DNA of 13,891 nt from Cyanobacteria bacterium HKST-UBA02 (GTDB taxonomy: Bacteria > Cyanobacteriota > Vampirovibrionia > Obscuribacterales > Obscuribacteraceae). The stretch is taken from the NCBI GenBank assembly GCA_020431945.1, contig JAGQHH010000084.1, positions 1-13,891 on the forward strand, in the 5' to 3' direction. Of this stretch, positions 6,750 to 13,517 are shown piece by piece. The first letter of the stretch is position 1; the number at the start of each line of letters is the position of its first letter. A program made the translations under genes and the position numbers. Below the pieces are notes generated by a model that searched no databases, was not told the DNA's origin, and saw only the letters and a list, made by a program, of their open reading frames with translations.

Positions 6750-7352
6750 ATGAATACTGCAGCAGAAATCGAGAATATGGCAATGGAGCTGCTTGCCAGT
6801 GACGATGGCAAGCGAACCTTCGTTCACTTGCTTCTCCAGGGATTGGGTCCGGAAGAGTTATCGATTCTGGCTCAGCAACTTGTGTCGCCGCTCCCGGAGG
6901 TGGCCGAAAGCGATAGCAGGTTCAACAGTCGCATCGGTGTCCGCGAGTATTCGAATGACGAGCGAGTAGCCCTGGAGATCGCTTCGCTGCTGCAGTTATT
7001 CGCCCTTCGCCGGCGCTTGCTTCAGGACGCCCTGTCCACGTCTCAAGTTGCAGAAATGATGGGGGTGTCCAGACAAACACCGCATGACAGGCTGAAAGCA
7101 GGGCTCCTTCTCGGAGTTCTGGACAACAGTGTTTTGAAATTTCCGGCCTGGCAGTTTGACGCCGCAGGACCGAACGGTGTGGTTCAGGGGCTTCCGGAGG
7201 TTCTTTCGACGCTCAAATGCAGCCCATTTGCAAAATTGAGTTGGCTGGCCAGCCCGAATGACATATTCGATGGCTTGAAGCCCATCGAAGTCCTGAAGAT
7301 GGGAAGAACTTCTGAGGTTCTGCATGAAGCTCAGGCTGTAGGAGTCAACTGA
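6750..7352 (+). CDS. Xre/MbcA/ParS-type antitoxin of a RES toxin module
   Basis: A 200-residue protein from ATG 6750. A GTG at 6738 would add four residues, but the ATG has GGGTGG at better spacing. The N-terminal third (residues 1-65) is helical and acidic. A helix-turn-helix follows at about 94-122 (STSQVAEMMGVSRQTPHDRL). The C-terminus carries the antitoxin/toxin-binding domain typical of RES partners (MbcA/ParS/Xre, DUF2384-like): FPAWQFD, GVVQGLPEVLSTL, SPNDIFDGLKPIEVLKMG. It should neutralise the RES toxin encoded downstream and repress the operon through the GTCAA repeats. The toxin start follows 4 nt after the stop. Position, domain order and partner all agree, so the family call is strong. 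Confidence 0.88.
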   Translation: MNTAAEIENMAMELLASDDGKRTFVHLLLQGLGPEELSILAQQLVSPLPEVAESDSRFNSRIGVREYSNDERVALEIASLLQLFALRRRLLQDALSTSQVAEMMGVSRQTPHDRLKAGLLLGVLDNSVLKFPAWQFDAAGPNGVVQGLPEVLSTLKCSPFAKLSWLASPNDIFDGLKPIEVLKMGRTSEVLHEAQAVGVN

Positions 7353-7356
7353 GACT

Positions 7357-7986
7357 TTGGTAGCCGTCAAGCCTCCTCCACCTGTGGTGGCACCAGAGCC
7401 TGTTTTTCGCGTCCTCCCGGCAGGCGCGACTATAGTCAGGCTTTTCGATCCCAGCTCATTCGGCGCTCACGCCCTTGTCTTTCGCACGTTTGGCCCGATA
7501 AGCAGATTCGACCACCAGCGAGCGCCCTATCCGACACGGGCCGACGACCCGGATAGGGGAATCGTATATGGTGCCAATACGTTGTCATCCTGCATCGTGG
7601 AGATATTCGGAGACTCCAGGGTCGTCGACGTCGGAACCTGGGACGTGGCAGCATTGACTACGACAAGGGCGCTCAATCTCCTTGATTTACGCGGATCGGG
7701 CGCCATGAGGGCTGGCACAGTGGCAGCCATTTCAAAGGAAAGTAATCGTCAGTTCAGCCAGGAGTGGTCGCGATATTTCTACGACACAGCGTTTGTTTAC
7801 GGCGAAGTGGACGGACTGGTTTTTCATAACGCTCACAATGACGAGGACGCATACGCGCTTTACGAGCGTGCTTCCGACGCTCTCGATTGCGCGCCGGCGG
7901 ATATCAGACCATTACGTCATGATAGTCTCAGAGCTGCAATAAGAGAAATAGCCATTTCAAATGGTCTATTCGTGCCACCCTATTAG
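7357..7986 (+). CDS. RES-domain toxin (NAD+-degrading)
   Basis: A 209-residue protein read from a TTG at 7357, with AGGAG about 12 nt upstream. In-frame GTG codons at 7384-7389 are alternatives. A Pro-rich N-terminus (KPPPPVVAPEP) leads into the RES fold: ATIVRLFDPSSFG, FRTFGPISRFDHQR, DPDRGIVYGANTLSSCIVEIFGD, then DVAALTTTRALNLLDL and FHNAHNDEDAYALYERA. Arg50, Tyr71 and Glu82 (TTG numbering), with a Ser in the later QEWSRYFYD region, are the candidates for the conserved Arg/Tyr/Glu/Ser active site. RES toxins structurally resemble ADP-ribosyltransferases and deplete NAD+ to stop growth. The gene lies 4 nt after its cognate antitoxin, the usual order. Nothing suggests inactivation. Confidence 0.88.
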   Translation: MVAVKPPPPVVAPEPVFRVLPAGATIVRLFDPSSFGAHALVFRTFGPISRFDHQRAPYPTRADDPDRGIVYGANTLSSCIVEIFGDSRVVDVGTWDVAALTTTRALNLLDLRGSGAMRAGTVAAISKESNRQFSQEWSRYFYDTAFVYGEVDGLVFHNAHNDEDAYALYERASDALDCAPADIRPLRHDSLRAAIREIAISNGLFVPPY

Positions 7987-8147
7987 GAGCAATCTGCGCC
8001 ATTCTCGCGCGCCTGCTCTAGCTATGATGCCGGGACGCGCTTTCATCAATTGCGCTGTTTCGGTTGCCGCCGTCGTTCTGGCCTACATGCGGGGATACTC
8101 CGGATCGCGGGAATCAAGTGCCAGATTGGATTTATCGCTGTGAATTG

Positions 8148-8189
8148 TTGATTGTAATATTTAAACGTATTACACTTATGTGTTACAAT
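8148..8189 (+). promoter_or_regulatory. brnTA promoter/operator with nested inverted repeats
   Basis: A very AT-rich stretch just before brnT. TTGATT at 8148-8153, 17 nt, TACACT at 8171-8176 is a plausible sigma70 promoter; TACAAT at 8184-8189 is a second possible -10. Three symmetric pairs overlap it: ATTGTAA (8151-8157) with TTACAAT (8183-8189), GTAATA (8154-8159) with TATTAC (8168-8173), and ACAC (8172-8175) with GTGT (8180-8183). BrnA antitoxins autorepress their operons, so this is the expected operator. Confidence 0.55.
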
Positions 8190-8194
8190 TATAG

Positions 8195-8488
8195 ATGTCT
8201 GCAATGCTTTTCGAGTGGGACCAAAGCAAGGCGGCGACGAATAAGAGGAAGCATAAGGTCAGCTTCGAGCTCGCCCAGCTGGCCATGGAGACCGACCAGA
8301 CGCAGCTGAGCAGATACGACAGGACAGTCGATGATGAGGACCGCTGGCATACGCTTGCCGGCATCGAGAATGTGATTCTCATTATTTCGCATACATACAG
8401 GGAAAACGACCATGGCGAAGAAGTCATCCGGATCATTTCAGCAAGGAAAGCAACGACAGGTGAGAAGGCGGCCTACTATGAGCGCTGA
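8195..8488 (+). CDS. brnT: BrnT ribonuclease toxin (DUF497)
   Basis: A 97-residue protein with the DUF497/BrnT signatures: FEWDQSKAATNKRKHKVSFELA at the N-terminus (residues 6 on), DEDRWHTLAGIENVILIISHTY in the middle, and RIISARKATTGEKAAYYE at the end. BrnT is a RelE-fold ribonuclease that halts translation and is held inactive by BrnA. ATG 8195 gives MSAMLFEWD; an ATG at 8204 is also possible. Neither has a Shine-Dalgarno, and the predicted promoter would leave a leader of only about 12-20 nt. It overlaps brnA, and toxin-first order is normal for this family. Length and motifs are complete, so it looks intact. Confidence 0.92.
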   Translation: MSAMLFEWDQSKAATNKRKHKVSFELAQLAMETDQTQLSRYDRTVDDEDRWHTLAGIENVILIISHTYRENDHGEEVIRIISARKATTGEKAAYYER

Positions 8489-8765
8489 GCTGGCGGCGGA
8501 GTTGAATGCCCTGGAGGCAGTAGACGAAAGAGACATAGACCTTGATGATCTACCAGAGCAACTTGATTGGTCCAATGCGGCGGTGGCGAAATTCTACAGA
8601 CCAAGAAAACAGCTGGTAAGCCTCAGGGTGGACCAGGATGTGGTTGCTTGGTTCAAGAAGTTGGCTCAGGACAATGAGCAGGGCTATCTGACCCTCATGA
8701 ATAGTGCCCTGAGAGCCTATGTCGCAAGTAAGCAGCAGTCACGAAAGTCTGCCGGCAAGCGGTAG
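8412..8765 (+). CDS. brnA: BrnA antitoxin
   Basis: A 117-residue protein from ATG 8412 (AGGGA at good spacing), overlapping brnT by 77 nt. An internal ATG at 8478 (MSAELAAEL, AAGGCGG upstream) would give a 95-residue form overlapping brnT by 11 nt; both are plausible. The centre is acidic (DERDIDLDDLPEQ), followed by FYRPRKQLVSLRVDQDVVAWFK and GYLTLMNSALRAYV, the BrnA-type ribbon-helix-helix DNA-binding end. The acidic N-terminal part is expected to wrap BrnT, and the RHH end to bind the nested repeats at 8148-8189. The tail KQQSRKSAGKR is basic. The family call is firm; only the start is open. Confidence 0.9.
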   Translation: MAKKSSGSFQQGKQRQVRRRPTMSAELAAELNALEAVDERDIDLDDLPEQLDWSNAAVAKFYRPRKQLVSLRVDQDVVAWFKKLAQDNEQGYLTLMNSALRAYVASKQQSRKSAGKR

Positions 8766-9225
8766 AAGGAAGGAAGATATGAGGAAACAGAGAGGACAAA
8801 ATGGGGGAAGTTCAATCATCGCCCAGATGGATGATAGTGTGCCTGGTTACCACCAGCGGGACCTGCATGCGGTTACAGAAATTCATGATGTAAAGGGGGG
8901 GGGGCAACATTTGAGCCTGCTCTTATCGCAGAACCAGCCTCCTGACCCAATCTCAAAAAGACACCTGCGAGCAAGGCCAGCTCGATTGAGCGATTGCTAT
9001 TTACAAACCTGGTGCCGCCTCTGCGACTTGCTGTAGTTTCTGGCGTCCTCTTGTCCCCTGTTCAATCGGAAGCCAATCACCCCGGATTCCGCATCCTCAC
9101 TGATTAAATCGAGCCGACCTCAGCGCATTCATGCGCCCAGGCTTGCTCGGGTATCTGATTACAGGGGTTAGCAGAGGGATAAAAGAGAAACTTCCAACAA
9201 TGGAGAAAGCAATGCGGATGAGACC
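8766..9225. other. 460-nt gap without a supported gene
   Basis: No convincing coding sequence. An 85-codon frame from ATG 8779 (behind AGGAAGG) to 9036 exists, but its product is of odd composition, matches no family I know and reads through a run of ten G (8895-8904), so I do not annotate it. No strong hairpin or promoter stands out. The region may be a decayed end of the TA island. Confidence 0.5.
8895..8904 (+). repeat. Homopolymer of ten G
   Basis: Ten consecutive G in the gap after brnA. It is the longest homopolymer noticed in the window, a slippage-prone site and a possible assembly error. Confidence 0.9.
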
Positions 9226-9714
9226 ATGAACCGGAAGGCGCTGTTGTGCCTCTTGCCGGCACTGTCCCTGCTTTTTCTTTCCGGCTGCGCGTCATTGACC
9301 TCGCCAGCCAGAAAGCACACCCTGGAGCCTGGCGGCTCCTACCTGGTCGATTACGACGCCACAAGACGCGGCGCCTATATCCTGCAAAAGGACTCGGGCG
9401 CGCGCGTGTGCGCGGAACCGGCGCCTGACGTGGCGCTGGAGTCAATCTCCAGAATAATCGCCGAGCTGAGACTCGCCCAGCAGAATGCCGACGGCAAGGC
9501 CCAGATCGAGCTTTCGACGAAAGTCGTGGAGCTGGCCGGCAGGTCGCAGCTGGTGCTCATTCTTCGAGAGTCGCTCTACAGGCTCTGTGAACAGGATACC
9601 ATCGTCCTTTTAGCGAAGTCGGAGCTTGCCTCGGAGCAGAAGGCAATAGTGGAAGGACTTCAGGACCCGGAGATTCGCCGGGTCTTCGAGCGCGTTCTCG
9701 AGCAGACGCAATGA
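9226..9714 (+). CDS. Outer-membrane lipoprotein of an uncharacterised family
   Basis: A 162-residue protein. MNRKALLCLLPALSLLFLSG followed by Cys21 is a textbook lipoprotein signal (lipobox LSGC). Residue +2 is Ala, so Lol sorting to the outer membrane is expected. Two conserved-looking blocks follow: VCAEPAPD (Cys62) and ELAGRSQLVLILRESLYRLCE (residues 102-122, Cys121). I recall this combination, a CAEP-x-PD box and then GRS-x-x-x-x-LR-x-x-LYR-x-CE, from many small uncharacterised proteobacterial proteins, but I know no function. The end is helical and charged. GGAT precedes the ATG at short spacing. The next gene starts 115 nt downstream in the same direction, so co-transcription is possible. 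Cys62 and Cys121 could form a disulphide. Confidence 0.75.
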   Translation: MNRKALLCLLPALSLLFLSGCASLTSPARKHTLEPGGSYLVDYDATRRGAYILQKDSGARVCAEPAPDVALESISRIIAELRLAQQNADGKAQIELSTKVVELAGRSQLVLILRESLYRLCEQDTIVLLAKSELASEQKAIVEGLQDPEIRRVFERVLEQTQ

Positions 9715-9829
9715 TGCTCACATCCATTTTGTATGAATCGCCATGCGGCGGCTCATACCAGACCGCTTTCCGGCTGCCTGTTTCCGGGCAGGGGGAGCAA
9801 CCAAACCGAAACGAAAACGGAGAAACCGT

Positions 9830-12637
9830 ATGAAACGAAGCATAAGGCGATGGCTAGGTTTAGCTGTCGTACCAGCAGCATTGGCCTTGTTCGGAGCTGT
9901 GGCTCCGGCTCAGGCAGCATCCTATGACTGCGATGGCGGTCCAAACCCTGTCCCAAGCAGTACGACCGGCAGTATTGAAATCACCGTTCCGTCAGGAGAC
10001 TGCACAATCAGCCACGATGTCGAAGCTGGCAGCGACATTATCATCAATATCGTCAATGGCTCTCTTGACGCGAAAAAACTGACAAGTAAGACTAGCCAAA
10101 TCAAGATTGTTTCCAGAATTGGAAACAGCAAGACTCTAGATCTTACCGCCGGAACGTTTGTCGAGATTCAAGCTGGGCTCGACCCCTCCGCCGCTATGGG
10201 CGATGTTGAAATCCAGGGTCCGCTAACAATCAATGCCACTGAAATGCAGGACGACAATCCAGCCAGTCATGGGAATATTCTCATTCGGGCACGTGGCAAT
10301 GTTAAAACCATGGACATTAGCACCGGCGGGAACTTTCCTGGTGGCGGCAAGAAGACCGGTGGGGTACAGATCGATGCTCACGTCTTCGCCACTGGCGGCA
10401 TTCCCGTGTTCACTATTGGCGCCGACACCGTCAACGGTATAAACGGTGTGATAAGCACCGAAACCGTTAGCGGAGGAGGTACATCCGGCACCGGGACAAT
10501 CCTCGGAGGGATTCGTATCACCAACGGCGCAGCAGGTGCTACAGGCGGCATCAAGGTCGAGAAGATGAATAAGATCAAGGTGCAAGGTTCGGCATCTCGC
10601 TCCGGCTGGATTCAGCTGATTGCCCAAGAAGGGACTTTGACGCTTCCCACGAACAAACTGAACGCCGATGGCATGAATGGCAACATGGCCGGAGCAATTT
10701 TCCTGGCAGCTAAGTACATCGACACCGTTGATGGCACCGTAATCTCAGCCAGCCAAGACGAGGCCACCTCAGGTTCCATTCACCAGGTAGTTATCGCTGC
10801 TCAAGAAATTCGGTATGTCGGTGCAGACGGGCTGAAGATCAAGGCAGATGGCAACGGTGTTTCAGAGAACCCATTTAATCCGGCTACCGTATATGTAGTG
10901 CCAAAAGGAGGCATTAGCCCAACAAGCACGAATACGGTCCAATCTCTTCTCTGGAAGATTCCCTTTACTGGCGGACCATCTCAGTTTTTCAAATTCGATG
11001 GAGAGGTTAACTTTGTCGGAACCACTCAAGCCCCTCTGTTGATCAGCGTCAACGGAGACCACACTCAGCTTGCGATTACCGGCTACCCGATCAGGTTCTT
11101 TGGTGGCAATGTCGACATTCGAGCCAGAGGAAAGGTCGATCACCAGATCGTAATGGGCTACTTCGGGACCTATACCGGCAAGAATGGTTTCAGTACTGAT
11201 GTAGTCGGTGACGTTAAAATCAACGCGAACGGAAAAGATGGTCCTGGCGGTCGAATTCAAATCCAGGTCGACCAGACAACGTTGAAGGCTCTTCCTGGTG
11301 GTGGCTCTGGTCCAGAAGATCCGGCCTTCGGCGGAACCTTCAAGATTACTGCTGATGGTCGTGATCCTGATGAAGATGGTAATGGGGATGGTGGACAAAT
11401 AATCTTCACCGCCACTCAGGTGACGCTTGATGGAAACACGAACGGCCGCATCAGTGCAGACGCCAAAGGCGTTGGAAACGCATTTTCCAACTCGCTAACG
11501 GCAGACTTTCCGCACGCAGTGGCGTTTTACCCGCAAGCATCCAATATTATTCTCGGGAATGGCGGTGGTCGTTTCAAGATTACGGCCACTGGTGGTGACG
11601 TCAGCGGAAACGGTGGGAGCATCAAGCTTGCGTCCAGTGTTGTGGAGTTTCGAAACTCTGAAGATGCGATCGATGTGTCCGCAAAAGGAGACTCTGGAAA
11701 CGGTGGACAGGTACAGGTTCTGTCTGCATCTCCAACCCTCTTCCACCAAAACCAAGACAACACGTCCCAACCTGTCAAAACAGTCATCAATGCTTCTGGT
11801 GGATTTCTGTCTGGAAATGGCGGATTTATCGAGATTCCCGACGGTAAGACCAACCAGCCTACAGCTGGAACACCCGTCTTGAACGTGAATGCTCTCATGG
11901 CAGTAGATGGGGGGACAACAGAAGCAGCCGGTTCCCCATTTGGCCGGATTAAACTGAACAATGTAGATTGTCAGCAATTCGTATCAGCTGCTGCGCCTGC
12001 ATGGCCCAGAACGTTCTGGACTTGCGATGGGGCCTCGGGGGCGTCATCATCCATGTTTGACAACGCCAACTCGCTGAATCAAGCGTTGAAAGACCAGCTT
12101 GGCAATTTGGCATCATTGACGGAAGATAATCCGGAAGTTCAGATTTATGGATTTCCTGATGAATCGAAATTTGCTAAGTATTTCACGTCGGCGCAAACAA
12201 CGAATGCTATCGGCGTTTCTCTCCAGTCTATTCGCGTGTCTTCTGTTTTAACGCCGGCACTGAGCTACCCCCTGACCGGTCCGGGAACTGGTACGCATGA
12301 ATTGGCTCACCAGTTCGATTACATCTGGGGAAATGCTTCGAATAGTCAGACCTTCAAAGACGCCTATAATGCAGACGTAGCGGCTTTTAATGCTCTCAAT
12401 TGTCTTAATGCATTTCCGCAAGGACTGCAAGGCGTTTGCGGGCTCCAGATTTCCAATATCGAACGGCTTCAGCAGGAGTTGATTACTTTTACTGAACCAG
12501 AAGCGTTTGCTCATATGTTTGAACACGTTAACTCTGGTACCTACAATGCAGATCTTGAGACGGTTTTGGACAAATTTGCGAATATGAAGAGCTATATGCA
12601 GATGAACTCCATAAGCCCCCCACCAGCTCAGCAATAG
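9830..12637 (+). CDS. Secreted beta-helix-like protein with C-terminal zinc-metallopeptidase-like domain
   Basis: A 935-residue protein from ATG 9830, chosen because GGAGA sits 6 nt upstream and a signal peptide starts there (MKRSIRRWLGL ... APAQA, cut near Ala29). The ATG at 9743 would add a non-signal extension. Residues ~35-720 are Gly/Asn/Asp-rich repeats of short beta-strands: SGNGGSIKLASS, SGNGGQVQVLSA, SGNGGFIEIPDG, GDGGQIIFTATQ. This suggests a right-handed beta-helix as in adhesin and haemagglutinin-like passengers. A short Cys-containing segment leads to a C-terminal domain with THELAHQFDY (HELAH at 823-827, an HExxH zinc motif) and EPEAFAHMFEH (Glu889/Glu891) about 62 residues on. 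The latter resembles the third-ligand helix of anthrax lethal factor-like (ATLF) gluzincins. No translocator barrel, anchor or TPS domain is seen; Sec export followed by type II secretion is possible. The gene is more AT-rich than its upstream neighbours, suggesting transfer. Confidence 0.75.
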   Translation: MKRSIRRWLGLAVVPAALALFGAVAPAQAASYDCDGGPNPVPSSTTGSIEITVPSGDCTISHDVEAGSDIIINIVNGSLDAKKLTSKTSQIKIVSRIGNSKTLDLTAGTFVEIQAGLDPSAAMGDVEIQGPLTINATEMQDDNPASHGNILIRARGNVKTMDISTGGNFPGGGKKTGGVQIDAHVFATGGIPVFTIGADTVNGINGVISTETVSGGGTSGTGTILGGIRITNGAAGATGGIKVEKMNKIKVQGSASRSGWIQLIAQEGTLTLPTNKLNADGMNGNMAGAIFLAAKYIDTVDGTVISASQDEATSGSIHQVVIAAQEIRYVGADGLKIKADGNGVSENPFNPATVYVVPKGGISPTSTNTVQSLLWKIPFTGGPSQFFKFDGEVNFVGTTQAPLLISVNGDHTQLAITGYPIRFFGGNVDIRARGKVDHQIVMGYFGTYTGKNGFSTDVVGDVKINANGKDGPGGRIQIQVDQTTLKALPGGGSGPEDPAFGGTFKITADGRDPDEDGNGDGGQIIFTATQVTLDGNTNGRISADAKGVGNAFSNSLTADFPHAVAFYPQASNIILGNGGGRFKITATGGDVSGNGGSIKLASSVVEFRNSEDAIDVSAKGDSGNGGQVQVLSASPTLFHQNQDNTSQPVKTVINASGGFLSGNGGFIEIPDGKTNQPTAGTPVLNVNALMAVDGGTTEAAGSPFGRIKLNNVDCQQFVSAAAPAWPRTFWTCDGASGASSSMFDNANSLNQALKDQLGNLASLTEDNPEVQIYGFPDESKFAKYFTSAQTTNAIGVSLQSIRVSSVLTPALSYPLTGPGTGTHELAHQFDYIWGNASNSQTFKDAYNADVAAFNALNCLNAFPQGLQGVCGLQISNIERLQQELITFTEPEAFAHMFEHVNSGTYNADLETVLDKFANMKSYMQMNSISPPPAQQ

Positions 12638-12644
12638 CAGTTTT

Positions 12645-12676
12645 AGAGAGAGGAGGCCTTTATGCTTCCTCTCTCT
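12645..12676. terminator. Bidirectional hairpin between convergent genes
   Basis: AGAGAGAGGA at 12645-12654 pairs with TCCTCTCTCT at 12667-12676. GGC/GCT adds three more pairs (one G-U), leaving a 6-nt loop. It starts 8 nt after the stop of the metallopeptidase-like gene and encloses the stop codon (12660-12662) of the convergent gene in its loop. A pyrimidine-rich tail follows on the plus strand, but there is no clean T-run. Confidence 0.55.
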
Positions 12677-13193
12677 CTTCCTTTACTGTTACCCAATCAA
12701 ACGAATTTACTTCATTGCTTCTTATTCTGAACTGATGAAGCAAGCTATTTCGAAACCTCAAATCCAGGAGTATTACTTTATTATTGGTCTCGGGTAATCC
12801 TGAGCGAATCATCAGGCTATAAGTGCAGTAGTCCTTATTCTCCTCTTTTACAGGACCAAATAGGGTGTCAGTATTTCTTCGAGATAACGCCTGAGTTGCC
12901 GGAATCGGACCATAATCAAGTTGCCCGAGTCCGAATTTATGTCGAGGATTCAACTCAATGGTTCCATCCGTTCTTCCCTCTACAATGGCAACAATATTCT
13001 TACTATCCACTCTCGAGAGACTATACAGAAACTTTCGCTTCTGAAGCCACTGGAGATCTGCAACTTTGCAGCCAGGTGTGACTGAAGGAGGCTTAAACGA
13101 GATGTTGAATCTTGCAAGGCTCATATGATGAAAACCATACGCAAGCCCCAAAAGGCAAAGAACGATACTCAAAGATATTGCAATTTTAGTCAT
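12660..13193 (-). CDS. Membrane-anchored or secreted protein of unknown function
   Basis: A 177-residue protein from the ATG at 13191-13193. MTKIAISLSIVLCLLGLAYGF (1-21) is a signal peptide or N-terminal anchor with no good lipobox. The rest is a mixed, probably beta-rich domain (ILLDLRFRNSLLHQF, NSFDWVTV) with three Cys outside the leader region or nearby (Cys13, Cys42, Cys122). Cys42 and Cys122 could form a disulphide if exported. The final residues EREEA are encoded by the arm of the terminator hairpin. An imperfect AGTAGAA serves as ribosome site. No family is recognised. The gene is as AT-rich as, or more than, the convergent metallopeptidase-like gene, so both may have arrived together. 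A role as partner, chaperone or immunity protein is only speculation. Confidence 0.6.
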   Translation of the reverse strand: MTKIAISLSIVLCLLGLAYGFHHMSLARFNISFKPPSVTPGCKVADLQWLQKRKFLYSLSRVDSKNIVAIVEGRTDGTIELNPRHKFGLGQLDYGPIPATQALSRRNTDTLFGPVKEENKDYCTYSLMIRSGLPETNNKVILLDLRFRNSLLHQFRIRSNEVNSFDWVTVKEEREEA

Positions 13194-13263
13194 TTCTACT
13201 ATTATCGTTAGTAGTCCACGTTTTCTTCCATTTTAATATCATATATCAAGTTCCATCGAGACT

Positions 13264-13278
13264 GGGCGACGGTCGCCC
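13264..13278. repeat. 15-bp GC-rich palindrome
   Basis: GGGCGAC, a central G, then GTCGCCC: perfect seven-base arms. It may be part of a REP-like element, an operator or a hairpin. No T-run follows. Confidence 0.6.
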
Positions 13279-13418
13279 GGCGGGACCTCCCTTCGCGCAT
13301 TCGCGACAGTCTTAGAATGAACGATTATGTTTCACCCCGCTCCTTCAGGGGGCTGTATCGCTTTCTGTGAGTGGCTTTCCGGTCTCCGAATTTCTGCTGG
13401 CACCCTTACCGGTGTCTC

Positions 13419-13440
13419 CATACCCCAATATTGGGGTATG
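13419..13440. repeat. Perfect 22-bp palindrome
   Basis: The 11-mer CATACCCCAAT is followed directly by its own reverse complement with no spacer. It lies 78 nt past the stop of the peroxiredoxin gene. A two-fold symmetric protein-binding site is the simplest reading. As RNA it could form a hairpin, but with no natural loop, so a protein site is preferred. Confidence 0.85.
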
Positions 13441-13517
13441 TGTTTTGCTGTGAACTTGTTCCCTCAGAGTATGGATGACTCTCCAGTGACTTCTTGAGCC
13501 TTGACGTGTTGACCTGT

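Larger units (their letters stand above)
13194..13517. other. 324-nt gap with several inverted repeats, no gene seen
   Basis: No supported coding sequence. It holds a CTACTA/TAGTAG inverted repeat next to the start of the leftward unknown gene (13196-13214), a GGGCGAC-G-GTCGCCC palindrome (13264-13278), a weak CCCC/GGGG hairpin near 13336-13353, and a perfect 22-bp palindrome (13419-13440). The composition changes from AT-rich to GC-rich within it, marking the edge of the AT-rich block. Confidence 0.6.

Noticed and set aside
7961..8143. 60-codon frame overlapping the end of the RES toxin gene
   Set aside because: No ribosome site, overlaps a firm gene, and the product has no recognisable feature beyond a short hydrophobic stretch.
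8719..9036. Frame of 105 codons (85 from ATG 8779) after brnA, with AGGAAGG before the inner ATG
   Set aside because: It overlaps brnA in its longer form, runs through a G10 tract, has odd composition and resembles no family.
9743..9829. N-terminal extension of the metallopeptidase-like protein from ATG 9743
   Set aside because: It would bury the signal peptide behind 29 mostly basic residues; ATG 9830 has its own GGAGA and starts the signal directly.
10862..11977. Reverse-strand frames within the beta-helix region
   Set aside because: Repetitive coding on the plus strand produces them; no ribosome sites or motifs.
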